Shown here piece by piece: positions 36,282 through 44,752 of a DNA stretch of 64,000 nucleotides. The stretch covers positions 5,456,001 to 5,520,000 of the forward strand of contig NZ_CP029191.1 in NCBI RefSeq assembly GCF_008642335.1, written 5' to 3'. Below the pieces are notes generated by a model. The model ran no database searches, had not been told where the DNA came from, and saw only the letters and a list, made by a program, of their open reading frames with translations. The position numbers and the translations under genes were made by a program. Numbering within the stretch: the first letter of the stretch is position 1; each line of letters opens with the position of its first letter. This stretch comes from Streptomyces venezuelae. Lineage in GTDB: Bacteria > Actinomycetota > Actinomycetes > Streptomycetales > Streptomycetaceae.

Positions 36282-37742
36282 TCAGTGCGCGCCGATCGCC
36301 GCCTCCATCACCGCCTTCGCGATCGGTGCCGCGCTGCCGCCCCCGCTGATGTCCCCGCGGTCCGCCGCCGCGTCCTCCACGACGACGGCGACCGCCACCG
36401 ACGGCTCCGGGTCGTCGGGCGCCTGCGCCCAGGAGATGAACCAGGCGTACGGCGTACCGGAGTTGTCGATGCCGTGCTGAGCAGTGCCCGTCTTGCCGCC
36501 GACCGTCACACCCGGGATCGCCGCGTTCGTGCCCGTGCCCTCGTCGACGACCTGCGTCATCATCTCGCGCAGCTGCGCCGCCGTGCCCGGATTCATCGCC
36601 TGCCGCAGCGTCTTGGCGCCCGTCGCGTCGACGACGTCCCCGTCCTCCGTCGTCGTACGGTCCACCAGGTGCGGCGCCTTCACCGAGCCGCCGTTGGCCA
36701 CCGCCGCCGACACCATCGCCATCTGCAGCGGCGTCGCCCGCGTGTCGTACTGCCCGATCGCGGAGAGCCCGAGCTGCGCCCGGTCCATGGAGGTGTCGAA
36801 GTTGCTGGCCGCGACGGAAGACGGGATCCGCAGACCGCTGTCGTTGAAGCCGAAGTTCCGGGCCGTGCCGACCATCGGGGCGAGGCCCGTGTCCACGCCG
36901 AGCTTCGCGAAGACCGTGTTGCAGGACCACCGGAAGGCGTAGCGCAGGCTGGCGTTCGTGCAGCCGTCGACCTCGTTGGTCAGCTGGGTGCTCGTGCCCG
37001 GCAGCGTGTACGGGTTCGGGGACTTCGTCGGCGCGTCCGGGTCCGTCACCTCTCCCGAGTCGAGCGCCGCCGCGGCCGTCACCACCTTGAACGTCGAGCC
37101 GGGCGGATAGGTCTGCCGGATCGCCCGGTTCAGCATCGGCTTGGTCGCGCCGCCGTTCAGCTCCGCCCAGGTGTCGGCCACCGCCCGGTCCGTCCCCGAG
37201 AGCCGCTCGGGATCGTACGAAGGGGTGCTGACCAGCGCGAGGATCTTCCCGGTCGACGGTTCGAGCGCGGCGACCGCGCCCCGCTTGCCGCCCAGGCCCG
37301 CGTACGCCGCCTGCTGCACCGCCGCCTTGATGGTGGTCTCGACCTTGCCGCCGGGGTTCTGGGCGCGCGTGATGTCGTTCCACAGGGGGAGCGGGGCGAG
37401 CATCGGGTCGGTGCCGGAGAGGATGTCGTCCTCGGCGTGCTCCAGGAACGTCGTGCCGTACACCTGTGAGGCGTAGCCGGTCACGGGCGCGTACAACGGC
37501 CCGTTCTTGTAGGTCCGTTCGTAGCGGAGCTGCTCGCCGGTGTCGCGCGAGCCGGTCACGGGCCGCCCGTCGACGAGGATGTCGCCGCGCGGCTGCTCGA
37601 AGCGGACGATGGCGTTGCGGCGATTGGCCTCGTCGGCGTCGAGGGCGTCGGCCTGGAAGACCTGGACGCGGGTGGCGTTGACGAGCAGGGCGATGAGCAG
37701 CAGCGCGCAGAACGCGGCGGCGTGCCGGATGTACCTGGTCAT
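36282..37742 (-). CDS. Class B penicillin-binding protein (D,D-transpeptidase)
   Basis: 486 residues. One N-terminal membrane anchor (about 8-24) is followed by a dimerisation segment and the transpeptidase domain. The catalytic motifs are complete: Ser216 in STFK, SCN in WSCNTVF, and KTG in GKTGTAQHG. It cross-links peptidoglycan outside the membrane. It starts 1 base after the stop of the FtsW/RodA-type gene, so the two form a SEDS-PBP glycosyltransferase/transpeptidase pair. From memory the pair matches SCO5301/SCO5302 in S. coelicolor. Confidence 0.95.
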   Translation of the reverse strand: MTRYIRHAAAFCALLLIALLVNATRVQVFQADALDADEANRRNAIVRFEQPRGDILVDGRPVTGSRDTGEQLRYERTYKNGPLYAPVTGYASQVYGTTFLEHAEDDILSGTDPMLAPLPLWNDITRAQNPGGKVETTIKAAVQQAAYAGLGGKRGAVAALEPSTGKILALVSTPSYDPERLSGTDRAVADTWAELNGGATKPMLNRAIRQTYPPGSTFKVVTAAAALDSGEVTDPDAPTKSPNPYTLPGTSTQLTNEVDGCTNASLRYAFRWSCNTVFAKLGVDTGLAPMVGTARNFGFNDSGLRIPSSVAASNFDTSMDRAQLGLSAIGQYDTRATPLQMAMVSAAVANGGSVKAPHLVDRTTTEDGDVVDATGAKTLRQAMNPGTAAQLREMMTQVVDEGTGTNAAIPGVTVGGKTGTAQHGIDNSGTPYAWFISWAQAPDDPEPSVAVAVVVEDAAADRGDISGGGSAAPIAKAVMEAAIGAH

Positions 37743-37743
37743 G

Positions 37744-39108
37744 TCACGCCGCCTCCACGGGGACGGGCTGACCGCGGGCCGAGTCGCTGACCCGGATCAG
37801 CAGCGCCACGATGATCCAGTTGGTGACGACGGACGAGCCGCCCTGTGCGAGGAACGGCATGGCCATGCCGGTGAGCGGGATGAGCCCCATGACGCCGCCC
37901 GCGATCACGAACACCTGGAGCGCGAGGATCGAGGCGAGCCCGATCGCGAGCAGCCGCCCGAAGGCGTCGCGCAGGGCGAGCCCGGCGCGGAAGCCGCGCT
38001 CCACGAGCAGGGCGTAGAGCAGGAAGATCGCACAGAGCCCCGAGAGGCCGAGCTCCTCGCCCGCGGTCGCCAGGATGAAGTCGGACTTCGCGGCGAAGCC
38101 GATGAGGATGGAGTGCCCGAGCCCGAGCCCGGTGCCGAGCATCCCGCCGGCCGCGAACGCGAAGAGCGACTGCGCGAGTTGGTTCGGGCCGCGGCCCGCT
38201 TCGATCGAGGCGAAGGGGTGCAGCCAGTCCTCCACACGGCTGTGGACGTGCGGCTCCAGGGAGCCGACGGCGAACGCGCCGAGCGCGGCGAGGAGCAGGC
38301 CCACCGCGATCCAGCCGATGCGGCCCGTGGCGACGTACAGCAGGATCACGAAGAGCCCGAAGAACAGGAGCGATGTGCCGAGGTCGCGCTCCAGGACGAG
38401 GACGCCGACGCTGAGCAGCCAGATCGCCACGATGGGGCCGAGGACGCGCCCGGTGGGCAGCTGGAGCCGCCGGAACCGCCACAGGGTGCGGCCGGTGTAG
38501 GCGAGGGCGTTGCGGTTGGCCGCGAGGTAGCTGGCGAAGAAGACGGCGAGCAGGATCTTCGCGAACTCGCCGGGCTGGATGGAGAAGCCGCCGAACCTGA
38601 TCCAGATGCGGGCGCCGTTCACGGCGGGGAAGAAGATCGGCACGATCATCAGGACCAGCGCGGTGACAACGGAGAGATAGGCGTAGCGCTGCAGCACGCG
38701 GTGGTCGCGCAGGAAGAGGACGACGGCGATGAACAGGCCCACGCCGACCGTCGACCAGATCAGCTGCGCGGGCGCCGCCTCGTCGCGCGGGGTCTCCAGG
38801 TCGAGCCGGTAGATGAGGACCAGGCCCAGGCCGTTGAGCAGGACCGCGATGGGCAGCAGCAGCGGATCGGCGTAGGGGGCGCGCAGCCGGACGGCGAGGT
38901 GCGCGACGAGGGCGAGCACGCCGAGCCCGGCGCCGTAACCGGCGGCGCCGGGCGGGACGGTGTCGTTCTTGGCGAGGCCGACGGCGCAGTAGCCGTACAC
39001 GGAGAGCAGGACGGCGACGACGAGCAGGGTGAGTTCGGTGCCGCGGCGGCGCGGGACGCGGACAGCCGGGACCGCGGGGGGTGCGGTGCCCGCGCTGGTT
39101 CCGGCCAT
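37744..39108 (-). CDS. FtsW/RodA/SpoVE (SEDS) peptidoglycan polymerase
   Basis: 454 residues with about ten membrane helices. Typical SEDS segments are present: NGARIWIRFGGFSIQPGEFAKI and the later RDLGTSLLFFGLFV, and near the end TGMAMPFLAQGGSSVVTNW. It polymerises glycan strands from lipid II, working with the class B PBP encoded next. It is not in a cell-division (dcw) cluster here, so it is an extra SEDS copy. The role may be in sporulation or branching; this is inferred. Confidence 0.95.
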   Translation of the reverse strand: MAGTSAGTAPPAVPAVRVPRRRGTELTLLVVAVLLSVYGYCAVGLAKNDTVPPGAAGYGAGLGVLALVAHLAVRLRAPYADPLLLPIAVLLNGLGLVLIYRLDLETPRDEAAPAQLIWSTVGVGLFIAVVLFLRDHRVLQRYAYLSVVTALVLMIVPIFFPAVNGARIWIRFGGFSIQPGEFAKILLAVFFASYLAANRNALAYTGRTLWRFRRLQLPTGRVLGPIVAIWLLSVGVLVLERDLGTSLLFFGLFVILLYVATGRIGWIAVGLLLAALGAFAVGSLEPHVHSRVEDWLHPFASIEAGRGPNQLAQSLFAFAAGGMLGTGLGLGHSILIGFAAKSDFILATAGEELGLSGLCAIFLLYALLVERGFRAGLALRDAFGRLLAIGLASILALQVFVIAGGVMGLIPLTGMAMPFLAQGGSSVVTNWIIVALLIRVSDSARGQPVPVEAA

Positions 39109-39183
39109 GCCGGGAACGTAGCAAGCAATTCACCCTGAAGTCCGCTTATGTCGATTATGTCGGCCGGGCGAAGAGGGCTGCCG

Positions 39184-39543
39184 TCAGCACCAGCGCGGGA
39201 CCTTGCCGATGTTGGCGATGTAGTGCGCGGCGCCCCAGGCCCAGGTGCCGTCGGTGAGCAGGTACCAGATGTTGTTGTTGACGACGCGGTCGCCTCTGGT
39301 CTTGCAGAAGATGGTGACGACCTTGCCGCGCGGCACCGTGCGGATCACCTTGCTGCCGCGGGTCGGGGAGGTGTGGAGCAGCAGTCCGCTCTTGGCGGTG
39401 ACGCGGCCCTTGTAGACGGGCGGGTGGTTGTTCGTGTCGCCTGCGCTGTCCAGGGCGACGGCCGGTCCTGCGGCGGCGAGCGCCGCGAGGGCGCTGCCGG
39501 CGGCGAATATGCCGAGCCGGACGGTGGTGGTCCGCGGGGACAT
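39184..39543 (-). CDS. Secreted SH3-domain protein
   Basis: 119 residues. A signal peptide (about 1-32) precedes a single bacterial SH3-like domain of about 80 residues (VTAKSGLLLHTSPTRGSKVI, WYLLTDGTWAWGAAHYI). Such domains bind cell-wall peptides. One Cys pair (IFC and the C-terminal Cys) may form a disulfide. The ATG at 39543 follows GAGGAGG; an upstream frame to 39627 has no site. Confidence 0.88.
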   Translation of the reverse strand: MSPRTTTVRLGIFAAGSALAALAAAGPAVALDSAGDTNNHPPVYKGRVTAKSGLLLHTSPTRGSKVIRTVPRGKVVTIFCKTRGDRVVNNNIWYLLTDGTWAWGAAHYIANIGKVPRWC

Positions 39544-39637
39544 GGGGCCTCCTCGGGGGAAGGGGAGCGGGGCGGCCGATGCGGATGCCCGCAAGCCGCA
39601 ATTCACACTAAAAGCGGCACCTCGCACCCGCGCAAGC

Positions 39638-40966
39638 TCACGCTCCGTCGTGCGGAGCGCCCGTCTCCTCGCCGTCCCCGGCCGTCTCGTACGGCAGCCG
39701 CAGCGTCGCCACCGCCCCGCCGTCCGCCGCGTTCGAGAAGGTCAGCCGCGCACCGAGCACCGCCGCCTGGCCCAGCGCGATGGTCAGCCCGAGCCCGTGC
39801 CCCTTGCTCGTCCCCTTGCTGGTGCCCTCGGTCCTGAAGCGCTGCGGCCCGTGCTCCACGAGGTACTCCGGATAGCCGTCGCCGTGGTCCCGCACGGAGA
39901 CGACGGGACCGTCCACGGTCACGACCACCGGCGACCGCCCGTGCTTGTGCGCGTTGGCCACGAGATTGCCGAGCACCCGCTCCAGGCGCCGCCGGTCGGT
40001 GTCCACACAGACATCGCGTACGACGACGAGCTCGGTGCCCTCCCCGGAAGAACGCACCACGCGCTCCGCCAGTGGAGCGAGTTGATGGGCGTCCAGGTCC
40101 ACCGCCTCGCTCTTCGCGTCGAGCCGCGAGATCTCGAGGAGATCCTCCGTCAGCGTGCGCAGCGCGGCGACCCGGTCCCGCACCAGCTCGGTCGGCCGCC
40201 CCGGCGGCAGCAGCTCCGCCGCCGCGTGCAGCCCGGTCAGCGGCGTGCGCAGCTCGTGCGCCACGTCCGCGGTGAACCGCTGCTCGCTCAGCAGCTTGCC
40301 CTGGAGCGTGGACGCCATCGTGTCCAGGGCCCCGGCGACCGCGGCCACCTCGTCCTGGTGGCGCGGGAAACCCGTGTCGTCCGGCCGCGCGTGCGGGTCC
40401 CTGACGCGCGCGTCCAGGTCGCCCGCGCTGATCCGCCGGGCCACCTGCGCGGTCTGGTGCAGCCGCCGCGTCACCCGCGTCACCGCGAACGCGCCGACCA
40501 GCAGCGTCGCCCCGATCGCGAGGACCGACGAGCCGAGGATCGCCCGGTCGAGCCCGTCGATAGTGCGGGCACCCTGCGCGTAGTCGACCTGGACGGCGAT
40601 GGCGCGGCCCCCGTCGGCGGGCCCCGCCGCCCACATCGTCGGCCGCGCGTCGTGGGCGGCGACCATCGTGCCGCGCTGCCCGCTCACCGCGAGGTCCCGC
40701 AGCCGCGAGGGCAGGCCCACCGGGTCGACGCCCGCGCCGGGGCCGAGCCGGTCGCCCGCCTCGTACCGCTCGGTGGCCTCGTCGAGGCGGGAGAGGGCAC
40801 GGTCACGGGCCTGGCCCACGGTCTGGTTGGTCACCGAGACGTGCACGAGCGCGCCGAGCAGCGCGGCCAGCGCACAGCACATCACGGTGATGAAGACGGC
40901 GGCCTTCCAGGTGAGGGTCGCCGTCCAGGCGGGGAGCCGCGGCCCGCGCGGCTGACGGCGGCTCAT
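39638..40966 (-). CDS. Orphan sensor histidine kinase (HAMP-HisKA-HATPase)
   Basis: 442 residues. Two membrane helices (about 20-43 and 153-175) flank a periplasmic-side sensor of about 110 residues. HAMP follows. The phospho-His is in VAHELRTPLTG. The HATPase has a complete N box (NLVANAHKHG), G1 (VRDHGDGYP) and G2 (GHGLGLTIAL). No response regulator gene is adjacent. The start overlaps the upstream lipoprotein stop by one base (TGATG), so the two are translationally coupled. This lipoprotein-kinase pairing recalls CseA-CseC of the SigE system. Confidence 0.92.
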   Translation of the reverse strand: MSRRQPRGPRLPAWTATLTWKAAVFITVMCCALAALLGALVHVSVTNQTVGQARDRALSRLDEATERYEAGDRLGPGAGVDPVGLPSRLRDLAVSGQRGTMVAAHDARPTMWAAGPADGGRAIAVQVDYAQGARTIDGLDRAILGSSVLAIGATLLVGAFAVTRVTRRLHQTAQVARRISAGDLDARVRDPHARPDDTGFPRHQDEVAAVAGALDTMASTLQGKLLSEQRFTADVAHELRTPLTGLHAAAELLPPGRPTELVRDRVAALRTLTEDLLEISRLDAKSEAVDLDAHQLAPLAERVVRSSGEGTELVVVRDVCVDTDRRRLERVLGNLVANAHKHGRSPVVVTVDGPVVSVRDHGDGYPEYLVEHGPQRFRTEGTSKGTSKGHGLGLTIALGQAAVLGARLTFSNAADGGAVATLRLPYETAGDGEETGAPHDGA

Positions 40967-41709
40967 CACCCGCCGCTCCCCGAGGGCGAGGGCTGCGTGG
41001 AGGGCCGGGGGGTCGACGACTTCGGCGCCTTCTTCCTCGGCCCCTTCGCGGAGCGGACGATCTCGTCGCTGGTCGGCAGCATCGCCTTCTGGTGCGAGTC
41101 CCAGGACCACACCGTGTGGTACTCGTACCCGGCGAGGCTGGAGATGGCGCGGATGATGAGATCACGCCCGGCGAGCTCGACGCCGAGCACGGCATCGCTC
41201 ATCTCCATGATCTGCGTCAGCTGCCGCTTCTCCTCGGCGTAGACGCGGATGTCGAGGTTGTCGTCGGGCGTGGAGACGCCGACGATCAGGTCGTCCCTGC
41301 CGTCGCCGGTCAGGTCGCGGTAGTACGCCTTGAGGACCGGACACCGCCCCTGCTCGCCCGAGCCGTCCTCGGCGCAGTCCTTCAGCCGTTCGACGGTTTC
41401 CTTGTACGCCCGGTCGGTGGGCTCGTACGTCCCCGGGTTCTCCGTGAAGTCCGCGCGCACGACGTCGACCGGGTCCACCTTGCGCAGGTCGCCCTTCGGC
41501 ACCTCGACGCCCTTGACCTTGACGGCTTCTATGGCGCCGTAGTCCTCGGCGGGCACCGAAGGTGACGGAAGATCCGGCCAGAGGTGCGTGGGCCCCTCGG
41601 CGGTCGGCGTCGGGCCGGCGCCGCGCAGCCCGCCGGGGTCGCCGCAGCCACCGGCCAGCAGGACGGCGAGGACGGCGAAGGCGGCGGGCGCGAGCCGGCT
41701 GCGTTGCAC
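40966..41709 (-). CDS. Lipoprotein coupled to the sensor kinase
   Basis: 247 residues. The signal peptide ends in lipobox LLAGGC, giving a lipid-anchored extracellular protein. A Pro/Thr-rich linker follows, then a globular domain that contains RDLTGDGRDDLIVGV, similar to FG-GAP/VCBS-type calcium-loop sequences. The C-terminal tail is Lys/Ser/Pro-rich. It shares the one-base TGATG junction with the kinase gene and probably modulates its sensing. No family name is assigned with confidence. Confidence 0.82.
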   Translation of the reverse strand: MQRSRLAPAAFAVLAVLLAGGCGDPGGLRGAGPTPTAEGPTHLWPDLPSPSVPAEDYGAIEAVKVKGVEVPKGDLRKVDPVDVVRADFTENPGTYEPTDRAYKETVERLKDCAEDGSGEQGRCPVLKAYYRDLTGDGRDDLIVGVSTPDDNLDIRVYAEEKRQLTQIMEMSDAVLGVELAGRDLIIRAISSLAGYEYHTVWSWDSHQKAMLPTSDEIVRSAKGPRKKAPKSSTPRPSTQPSPSGSGG

Positions 41710-41775
41710 TGCACTCCTGCCTGCCGCGGACGCGCGGCCTGTCGTGGCACCAGGCCTGTCGTTACGTCACCATTG

Positions 41776-42435
41776 TTACGTCACGAGGTCGGCGTAGAGA
41801 ATGATGTTGTCCGAGCGGTGACCGCCCACGATGGGCCCGCCGCAGGTCAGCAGGCGCAACTCGGGTCGGTCGGTCGCCCCGTACACCTTATTGGTGGGGA
41901 AGTCCCTCTTGTCGACCTGCTGGATCTCCCGCACCTCGAACGTCGCCGTGCTGCCGTCCGCGCGGGGCACCTCCACAGTGTCGCCGACCTCGACCTTCGC
42001 GACGTTCTTCATCAGCGCCGGACCGTTCGCCGTGTCGTAGTGCGCGACGATCACGGCGGGCCCCTTCTCGCCGGGCGTGACCCCGCCGGTCCACCAGCCG
42101 GGCTCGTCCGCCTTGTCCACGGGCGGCACTTCCAGCTCCTGGTCCGCGCCCACGCCGAGGTCGAGCATCGACGTGGTGTCGACGCCCGCGGCGGGGATGC
42201 GCAGCCCGGTCGGCTTCGACGCCTTCAGCGGCGCGACGGTCTGGTGGGCCCGCGCGGTCGCGGCGTTGTGGACCTTCACGTCGGGCGCCGGGTCGCCGTT
42301 GCCGCCGCCGCTCTGCCCGCAGGCGATCATGCCGATGCCGAGGGCGGCGGTGAGGGCTCCGGCGGCGGCGATGCGGCCGGTGCGCCGGGGGCGGACGGCG
42401 GGCGCCTCGGGGGCGTCGGGCGTGCGGGGGGTCAT
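41776..42435 (-). CDS. Class F sortase
   Basis: 219 residues. One N-terminal hydrophobic anchor (about 22-40) and the sortase barrel. The catalytic triad can be read as His132 in VIVAHYD, Cys198 in LLTCGG and Arg207 in GHRSDN. Class F sortases are actinobacterial; they usually attach LPXTG-type proteins to the cell wall. It lies 48 bases after a surface-protein gene on the same strand. Coexpression with that protein suggests it is the substrate, although the motif is not canonical. Confidence 0.92.
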   Translation of the reverse strand: MTPRTPDAPEAPAVRPRRTGRIAAAGALTAALGIGMIACGQSGGGNGDPAPDVKVHNAATARAHQTVAPLKASKPTGLRIPAAGVDTTSMLDLGVGADQELEVPPVDKADEPGWWTGGVTPGEKGPAVIVAHYDTANGPALMKNVAKVEVGDTVEVPRADGSTATFEVREIQQVDKRDFPTNKVYGATDRPELRLLTCGGPIVGGHRSDNIILYADLVT

Positions 42436-42483
42436 GGGGGACTCCTGGGGTGGAGGGGAGGGCTGGGGGCGGTGCGGCCGGGG

Positions 42484-43050
42484 TCAGCCGTCCGAGCGGC
42501 CGCGGCGCAGCATCGCGAACCCGAGACCGGCCGCCCCGGCCGCCGCCATGCCGCCCCCGGCCACGAGGAACGCGGGGCTCCCGGCGTCCCGCACGCCCTC
42601 GGCACCGGCCTTCACCCCGCCCTTGGGGGCGCCGGCCGTGTCACCGGTGCGCGGGGCGGGCCGCTGCTTCTGGTCGTTCTTGCCGCCGTCCGTCCGGTCC
42701 TTGCCGTCGAGGTACGCGATGCCGATGTGCCCGTTCGAGGGGTGCAGCTCGTACTCCACACCGCCCTGGGTGACCGTCCGGTGCGTGGCGGAGAGGGTGG
42801 CGATCTCCTTGCCCTTCAGGGAGATCGTCGCCACGTACGCACCGCCGCGGTTCTGGATCCTCGCCTTCGCGCCGTTGCCGAGGACGACTTCGTAGACCTC
42901 GCCCTTCGCATGCGGCTTGAACGCCGTCGCCGTGGGCGTGGGAGCGGGTGAGTCCGCGAAGGCACCGGCGGCCGGCAGGAGCAGCGACCCGCCGACGAGG
43001 GCGGAGACGGCGGCGGTACGGAGGAGGGTGGGGCGGCGAGTGAGGCTCAC
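42484..43050 (-). CDS. Surface protein with C-terminal membrane helix, likely sortase partner
   Basis: 188 residues. A signal peptide (about 1-33, cleavage near AFA) is followed by a small globular domain (about 45-118), a Lys/Pro-rich linker and a C-terminal hydrophobic helix (about 158-179) ending in RRGRSDG. That tail layout is typical of sortase substrates. No LPXTG is present; APRTG near residue 133 is the closest match, about 25 residues before the helix, which is farther than usual. It could be an atypical substrate or a plain membrane-anchored protein. Confidence 0.78.
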   Translation of the reverse strand: MSLTRRPTLLRTAAVSALVGGSLLLPAAGAFADSPAPTPTATAFKPHAKGEVYEVVLGNGAKARIQNRGGAYVATISLKGKEIATLSATHRTVTQGGVEYELHPSNGHIGIAYLDGKDRTDGGKNDQKQRPAPRTGDTAGAPKGGVKAGAEGVRDAGSPAFLVAGGGMAAAGAAGLGFAMLRRGRSDG

Positions 43051-43314
43051 GGGACGTTCCTTACGGTCGGTCGGCTGATCGCTCCGGCGTGATCGGGGGG
43101 ACTCGTAAGAAGTTAGATGTCCGCTATTGCGGCAATTCGGCGGATATGTAACAACAGCCCATAACTGCGTGGGCAGTGCCGTTACGGGGTGGGTGGGACT
43201 TCACACCCGGACCGGGCGCACTCGGCGCAAAGACGCCCCCGCTCCTCCCGGCCGCGACCTGGTTCTTGCCGGGGAGCGTGTGGGCTGTTCCCATGGTCGA
43301 GGGGGTGAGGGCTC
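43051..43314. promoter_or_regulatory. Divergent promoter region with inverted repeat
   Basis: 264 bases between the leftward surface protein/sortase operon and the rightward NERD-like gene. A palindrome ATTGC-G-GCAAT at 43126-43136 is flanked by TCCGC and GCGGA, which gives a longer imperfect inverted repeat. It is a candidate operator without a known regulator. Confidence 0.4.
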
Positions 43315-44124
43315 ATGACCGGACTGCGTGTCGTACCGGCCTGGAGGCACGGCCAGGAGCGTTTGTACGTGTACCTCGCGGACGGCAGGAACGTGGCCTG
43401 GTACGACCGTGAGGCGTCCCGCGTCAACCTGCTCAGCGAGGAGAGCGAGGAGGACGTCCTCGACGTCCTGGCGCCTTTCCTTACCGGCCAGGTCACCGTG
43501 GGTCCGCCGCCCGTGCCGACCCCCGCCGAACTGGCCAGGCTCGCCCTCCACCCGGACGACGACCTCGCCCCCAACCGCCCCGGCGAGGCCCTGCGGATCT
43601 CCCTCGACCGCGACCCGGCGCCCGCCCGCAGGCTCCGCGCCGACCCCCGGCACCGCGCGCTCGCCGCCGAACAGGCGGTGGGCGAGGCGCTCGACGCCCT
43701 GGAGGGCGCGGGCTGGCGGGTCCTGCACTCCTTGCCGCTGCCCGGCGACGCCCGGATCCACCACCTGCTGATCGGCCCCGGTGGCCTGTTCTGCGTGGCC
43801 ACCCTCGCCGTCCGCAAGCAGCGGGTGCGCATCGCCGACCCGATGGTGACGGTCGGCCGCGCCGAGCCGTTCCCCCTCCTGCGCTCCCTCCGCTCGGACG
43901 CGGGCCGGGCGTCCTTCGCGCTGACGGCGGAGGTCCGCCCGGTCCTCGTCCTCGCCGGGTCGGGCGCCGCCGACCTGGACGTGGCGGCGCCGCCACGCGA
44001 TGTCCGGGTGCTGCGCGAGGCGGACCTGCCGGGCCTGGCCCGCCTCGGCGGGGTGCTGAAACCGGCCGATGTGGAGGCGCTGCACGCGCTGGCCAGGGAC
44101 CGTAGGACGTGGGAACGGGTCTGA
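43315..44124 (+). CDS. NERD-like domain protein
   Basis: 269 residues. The middle part (about 115-225) contains a nuclease-related (NERD) pattern: AAEQAVGEALDALEGAGWRV, HHLLIGPGGLFCVATLAVRK. In NERD proteins a conserved Asp/Glu and Lys follow this segment. Whether catalytic residues remain is unclear, because HHLL replaces the usual IDHL. The N-terminal 100 residues are unrelated and unknown. A GGGTGAGGG site supports the ATG. Confidence 0.72.
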   Translation: MTGLRVVPAWRHGQERLYVYLADGRNVAWYDREASRVNLLSEESEEDVLDVLAPFLTGQVTVGPPPVPTPAELARLALHPDDDLAPNRPGEALRISLDRDPAPARRLRADPRHRALAAEQAVGEALDALEGAGWRVLHSLPLPGDARIHHLLIGPGGLFCVATLAVRKQRVRIADPMVTVGRAEPFPLLRSLRSDAGRASFALTAEVRPVLVLAGSGAADLDVAAPPRDVRVLREADLPGLARLGGVLKPADVEALHALARDRRTWERV

Positions 44125-44137
44125 CGGTCGGGCTGAC

Positions 44138-44572
44138 CTACAGGTTGTCGCCCCAGCCGCCCTGGATCATGGTCTGGAAGGCCCAGGAGCCGCCGCGCCT
44201 GATCAGGATGTCGGCGTAACGCAGCCGCTGCGTCTCGCCGTTCGCCGTCATCACCGAGTCCGTGAAGACGACGGCCATCGCGGGGGAGAGGAAGACGGGC
44301 GTGCGCGTGGACTCGAACGAGATGTCCTCGCCGCCGTCCCCCATGACGTGCGTCATGGTCCCGACGAACTGCTCCCGGTCCCACTGCGCCGCCCGCCCGT
44401 CACCGGCGGAGTCGTCGCTGACCAGGTTGAGCGGGAAGACGGCCAGGTCCGCCATCCGCTCGACATCGCGCTTCGCGCTGTGCGCGTCGTACTCGGCGAA
44501 CCAGGCGTCCAGGCTCGCGCGGTCCTCGTCGGTCGGGACGTATCCGGTGTCGGTGTCGGGAAGACGGGTCAC
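44138..44572 (-). CDS. SnoaL/NTF2-like protein
   Basis: 144 residues. The cone-shaped NTF2 fold is recognisable (DAWFAEYDAHSAKRDVERMADLAVFPLNLV, then ending SWAFQTMIQGGW). Members are either polyketide cyclases/ketosteroid isomerases or regulators of stress. The active residues are not conserved enough to assign a substrate. A GTG start follows a GAGGAGC site. It is divergent from a hydrolase gene, with two long inverted operators between them. Confidence 0.8.
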   Translation of the reverse strand: MTRLPDTDTGYVPTDEDRASLDAWFAEYDAHSAKRDVERMADLAVFPLNLVSDDSAGDGRAAQWDREQFVGTMTHVMGDGGEDISFESTRTPVFLSPAMAVVFTDSVMTANGETQRLRYADILIRRGGSWAFQTMIQGGWGDNL

Positions 44573-44593
44573 GCGGGCTCCTCTGTGTCTCTA

Positions 44594-44608
44594 ATCAACT
44601 TTGACTAC
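44594..44608. promoter_or_regulatory. Operator half 1 of a 15-bp inverted pair
   Basis: ATCAACTTTGACTAC is the inverse of the site at 44644-44658 except for one base. The core, TCAA-NN-TTGA, is itself nearly palindromic, so each site could bind a dimer. It lies in the SnoaL/hydrolase divergent promoter. Confidence 0.65.
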
Positions 44609-44643
44609 GTGTCTCGGTGGGAAAGGTATGCCACGGAGGAGGA

Positions 44644-44658
44644 GTAGTCAAACTTGAT
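44644..44658. promoter_or_regulatory. Operator half 2 of a 15-bp inverted pair
   Basis: GTAGTCAAACTTGAT pairs with the site at 44594-44608 at 14 of 15 bases. The centres are 50 bases apart, about five helical turns, so bound regulators would face the same side of the DNA. The pattern resembles MarR-type sites, but no regulator gene is adjacent. Confidence 0.65.
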
Positions 44659-44752
44659 TAACGAAAAAACCTATGGATGTCCGCGGCGGCCGTTGCTACG
44701 TTTCCTGCGCCGCCCGGGAGCGCCGTACCGCGCATTCCCGAAAGGCACGACC

